This document shows positions 5,383 through 7,814 of a stretch of DNA of 7,814 nucleotides, in pieces (within the stretch, counting starts at the first letter, position 1; every line of letters starts with the position of its first letter). The notes under the pieces were generated by a model, which saw nothing but the letters and a program-made list of their open reading frames with translations, made no database searches and was not told the origin of the DNA. Location of the stretch: the NCBI GenBank assembly GCA_012513735.1, contig JAAZBR010000046.1, positions 1 to 7,814 of the forward strand. The letters run 5' to 3'. The position numbers and the translations under genes were made by a program. The stretch comes from Clostridiales bacterium (GTDB lineage Bacteria; Bacillota; Clostridia; Christensenellales; Aristaeellaceae).

Positions 5383-7511
5383 CAGGCCTCACCCCCCTTC
5401 AGCTCCTCAGCGCTCAACTGACTTTCGGCAATGGCGCGGTAAACCTGCGAGGTACGCAGCAACTCCTGGTGCCTGCCCTCTCCCACCACGCGGCCCTGGT
5501 CCAGCACGATGATCTTGTCCGCCTGCATCACGGTGGCAATGCGCTGGGCCACGATCAGCACGCTGGCCTCCTTCATTTCCCGGCGCAGGGCCTGGCGAAG
5601 CTGCAGGTCGGTGCGGTAATCCAGCGCAGAAAAGCTATCGTCAAACAGCAATACCTTAGGCTGGGCGGCCAGGGCCCGGGCAATGGACAGGCGCTGGCGC
5701 TGCCCGCCGGACACATTGCTGCCGCCCCGGGCAACAGGGCTCTGATACCCGTCTTCTTTTTCGCTGATAAACTGATCGGCCTGGGCAATGCGGGCTGCGG
5801 CCTCCATCTGCCGGTCGTCAATGTGCTCGCCCGCAAATTTGATGTTGCTTTCAATGGTACCGCTGAACAGCACTGCCTGCTGGGGCACGTAGCCGATCAG
5901 ACCGCGCAGGGTGTGCAGCTTCATCTGCCGCACATCCACGCCATCGATGCGGACGCTGCCCCCGGTCACATCGTACAGGCGGGGGATCAGGTTGATCAGC
6001 GTGCTCTTGCCGGATCCCGTGCCACCGATGATGGCGGTCAACTGCCCCGGCTCCGCAGTAAAGCTGATATGGGACAGCACGTCATCCTCAGCCTCCGGAT
6101 AGCGGAAGCTGACATCGTCAAACTGCACCCGGCCCTGTACAGGGGCATCCATGACCGCCTCCACCTCAGGATCGGTGATGTCACTCTGGGTGTCCAGCAC
6201 CTCCAGAATACGCTCGGCCGAAGCGTTGGCCCGGGGAATCATGATGGAACCCATGGAGAGCATCATAAAGGCCATGATGATGTACATGGTATAGCTGATC
6301 ATGGCCATCATGCTGCCCACCTGCAGGGTGCCGTTGTCGATACCATGGCCGCCGAACCATACAATGGCCAGCATGGTCATGTTCATCACCAGCATCAGAG
6401 AGGGTATCAGGGCCATGAACAGGTTGCTGATGTAGCGGGCCATGTCGATGATATCGCGGTTGGCCTTGTCAAAGCGCTGCTCCTCATGCCGCTCGCGGGT
6501 GAAGGCACGGATAACGGGCAGGCCGGTCAGTATCTCGCGGGTCACCATGTTCTGCCGGTCCACTAACTTCTGGATCACTGCAAACTTGGGGGCTGCGCGC
6601 CCGGCCAGCAGGCCCACCAGCGAAGCGGCACAGACCACCGCCACCACCACGATCCAGCTCAGGCCGCTTTGCAGTTGGGACACCCGCCAGATGCCGATGA
6701 CGCCGATAATCGGCGCATACAGAAACATGCGCAGGGTCATGGTGGCGGTCTGCTCCACCTGGCGGATGTCGTTACCGCTGCGGGTAATCAGACTGGCAGT
6801 GGAAAAACGGTCGATCTCTGCCTTGGAAAAGCCGATCACCTTGTGAAACACACGGCTTCTGAGATCGCGCCCGATGCGCGCCGCCGACCTGCTGGTAAAG
6901 AAGCTGGCGGTGGCGGCCGCCAGGCCCATCAGCAAAGTCATGCCCAGCATGATCAGGCCGTTTTTCCACAGATAGCGCTGCTGCATCTGGTAGGTATCCA
7001 GCCCCAGCCGCTCATACTCCGCGCGCACAAACTGGGACGCCGCCTGCCTGAGCAAGCTTTCTGGCTGCGGTCCCCTGGCCTGCAGAGCCTTTTCCGCCAT
7101 AACCCGTACCGCCTCGCCGTTTATGGCCCCGGAGCGCAGGGCTTGAAGGCCCTGTTCTCCCCGCTGTGCCATCATGAACAGCAGGGCACCGGGCATCTGC
7201 AGGGCCCGGTCCAGGGCTTCTAACTTCTGCCTGTCTGTCACCTGCAGCACGTAGACGCCGTCCGCCAGACCGTAAGCCTGCTCAAACAGCGCCTTGTCCG
7301 CCGGGGGCAGCAGCAGCTTCAGGTCATGATGGCTCTGTACGCTCAGGCGCTCCGCCACGGCGGACTCCACGCCTCCCTGCTGGATGCCCACATCCACCAG
7401 GCGCGACATATAGCCCGGCAGCGCCATTTCACAGGCTGCCTGCGCGATCAGCATCAGCACGATGAGGAGGGCGGCCCGCCACTCCCTGCGTATAAATCGA
7501 AAGACCTTCAA
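5382..7511 (-). CDS. Heterodimeric ABC multidrug-type exporter, degenerate-site subunit with extracellular insert
   Basis: This is the partner half-transporter, first gene of the operon. From the TTG at 7511 it is 709 aa: TM1 about 13-33, an inserted segment about 45-178, the remaining exporter helices up to about 430, and an ATPase domain about 463-709. Motifs are Walker A GGTGSGKS (496-503), Q-loop Gln544 in VPQQAVLF, signature VSGGQ (600-604), Walker B VLLFDD with Asp625 where the catalytic Glu should be, D-loop SALD (628-631), and Gln656 (VAQRIATV) replacing the H-loop His. FDD plus Gln marks the degenerate half, as in TM287 and LmrC-type subunits. Its intact signature completes the working site of the partner. 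The reading frame stays open to a TTG at 7580, but that codon is the -35 box, so the TTG at 7511 is preferred, with AAAGGA upstream. It is longer than typical half-exporters (about 580-620 aa) because of the insert. Confidence 0.93.
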   Translation of the reverse strand: MKVFRFIRREWRAALLIVLMLIAQAACEMALPGYMSRLVDVGIQQGGVESAVAERLSVQSHHDLKLLLPPADKALFEQAYGLADGVYVLQVTDRQKLEALDRALQMPGALLFMMAQRGEQGLQALRSGAINGEAVRVMAEKALQARGPQPESLLRQAASQFVRAEYERLGLDTYQMQQRYLWKNGLIMLGMTLLMGLAAATASFFTSRSAARIGRDLRSRVFHKVIGFSKAEIDRFSTASLITRSGNDIRQVEQTATMTLRMFLYAPIIGVIGIWRVSQLQSGLSWIVVVAVVCAASLVGLLAGRAAPKFAVIQKLVDRQNMVTREILTGLPVIRAFTRERHEEQRFDKANRDIIDMARYISNLFMALIPSLMLVMNMTMLAIVWFGGHGIDNGTLQVGSMMAMISYTMYIIMAFMMLSMGSIMIPRANASAERILEVLDTQSDITDPEVEAVMDAPVQGRVQFDDVSFRYPEAEDDVLSHISFTAEPGQLTAIIGGTGSGKSTLINLIPRLYDVTGGSVRIDGVDVRQMKLHTLRGLIGYVPQQAVLFSGTIESNIKFAGEHIDDRQMEAAARIAQADQFISEKEDGYQSPVARGGSNVSGGQRQRLSIARALAAQPKVLLFDDSFSALDYRTDLQLRQALRREMKEASVLIVAQRIATVMQADKIIVLDQGRVVGEGRHQELLRTSQVYRAIAESQLSAEELKGGEA

Positions 7512-7522
7512 GTCGGGCTGTT

Positions 7523-7528
7523 TCCTTT
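7523..7528 (-). promoter_or_regulatory. Ribosome binding site for the exporter's TTG start
   Basis: AAAGGA (7528-7523 on minus) lies 11 bases before TTG at 7511-7509, slightly longer than ideal spacing. There is no ATG or GTG in frame between the promoter and TM1, and a start further in would cut into the first membrane helix. The resulting N terminus, MKVFRFIRREWR then hydrophobic, matches the usual exporter layout. Confidence 0.5.
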
Positions 7529-7541
7529 CCGGCGGTTGTGA

Positions 7542-7562
7542 CCGCTTTTGAATTATAAGCGG
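7542..7562. promoter_or_regulatory. Candidate operator overlapping the exporter -10 box
   Basis: CCGCTT (7542-7547) and AAGCGG (7557-7562) form a perfect 6-bp inverted repeat with a 9-bp spacer, centred on 7552. It covers the -10 hexamer and the predicted transcription start. Its size and position suit a dimeric repressor of the MarR or TetR kind, which commonly control exporters of this type. No regulator gene is visible in the window, so the identity of the binding protein is unknown. Confidence 0.4.
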
Positions 7563-7580
7563 GCACCCCAGGCAAGTCAA
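7552..7580 (-). promoter_or_regulatory. Near-consensus SigA-type promoter of the ABC exporter operon
   Basis: On the minus strand TTGACT (7580-7575) is followed by a 17-bp spacer and a perfect TATAAT (7557-7552). Transcription should start near 7545, giving a 5' UTR of about 35 nt to the TTG at 7511. The -35 box coincides with the most upstream possible TTG start of the downstream frame, showing that the longer reading is not the real protein. Confidence 0.8.
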
Positions 7581-7731
7581 TTTGCTTCAGACTTGTGTGT
7601 TGTTGGTCAGCAATGTCTTCATCCCCGGAGCTTATCAGCGAATCATTCACGGCCAGTATCTTCGCTTCGCCCGCAGGGCGGGTGAGGCAGAGGAAATGCG
7701 CGGCCCCTCAAAAACACGGGCAGATGATTAA

Positions 7732-7770
7732 GAAGAACCTCCTGTTGATATCTTCAACAGAAGGTTCCTC
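7732..7770 (-). terminator. Hairpin, probable terminator of an unseen minus-strand gene
   Basis: GAACCT-CTGTTGA arms (7735-7748 and 7754-7767) form a 14-position stem with a 5-nt loop. Read as minus-strand RNA, the single mismatch becomes U-G and three more pairs (one G-U) can be added, giving about 17 pairs; on the plus strand these are lost. The stem runs into TTCTTAATC, a weak T-tract. The gene it ends would enter from the right edge: minus frames there stop at TAA within the last 30 bases (for example a tail reading EYAK, stop at 7801-7799), but too little is present to identify it. Confidence 0.55.
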
Positions 7771-7814
7771 AGGTACATTTCCCTCACTTACAGCGTGCTT
7801 ACTTTGCGTATTCC

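Noticed and set aside
5469..6566. Long plus-strand open frame of 365 codons
   Set aside because: It is antisense to the conserved ATPase and membrane domains of the exporter subunit and has His/Gly/Gln-rich shadow composition. The same applies to the plus-strand frame at 3607-4554.
7429..7650. A 73-codon minus-strand frame upstream of the exporter
   Set aside because: It crosses the strong promoter and runs into the exporter gene out of frame; it has no good RBS.
7650..7690. CGCCC-GCA-GGGCG hairpin in the intergenic region right of the exporter
   Set aside because: A five-pair stem with a three-base loop and no T-tract is too short to support a terminator or regulatory call.

Overview
The window looks like a piece of a moderately high-GC Firmicute chromosome, most likely a gut-type Clostridia. 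This is inferred from strong GGAG-type ribosome binding sites, SigA-like -35/-10 promoters, TTG starts, and the gene families; no rRNA or other marker fixes the taxonomy. All convincing genes lie on the minus strand, so transcription runs from the right edge to the left edge. The window holds two independent transport units.

Right half (about 7580 to 3325): a two-gene operon for a heterodimeric type IV ABC exporter of the TM287/288, LmrCD and BmrCD kind. A near-consensus promoter (TTGACT, 17 bp, TATAAT) with an inverted repeat over its -10 box drives a degenerate subunit (about 709 aa, FDD in place of the catalytic Glu, Gln in place of the H-loop His). This overlaps by one base (TGATG) a catalytic subunit (597 aa, DE and His present, but an ISQGQ signature). 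The motif losses are complementary: together they give one working and one degenerate ATP site. The degenerate subunit also has about 130 extra residues between TM1 and TM2, predicted to lie outside the cell. Downstream of the operon come a 140-bp structured element with perfect 15-bp ends and then a hairpin plus T-tract that looks like the operon terminator.

Left half (about 3222 to 1): an oligopeptide/dipeptide-type ABC importer unit. A promoter (TAGACG, 17 bp, TATACT with an extended TGC) is followed by a leader of about 225 nt containing competing complementary segments and a possible 13-codon upstream ORF. Then comes a 650-aa family 5 substrate-binding protein with a Sec signal peptide but no lipobox cysteine, a perfect 14-bp intercistronic hairpin, and a DppB/OppB-type permease that starts at TTG and runs off the left edge. 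The second permease and the ATPases are probably beyond the window.

At the far right a strand-biased hairpin probably terminates an unseen minus-strand gene. From there to the exporter promoter (about 7581-7731) I see only a short CGCCC/GGGCG hairpin. I find no tRNA, rRNA, CRISPR array, transposase or phage gene. The genes are members of familiar families; the less ordinary content is in the non-coding segments and in the architecture of the exporter subunits.
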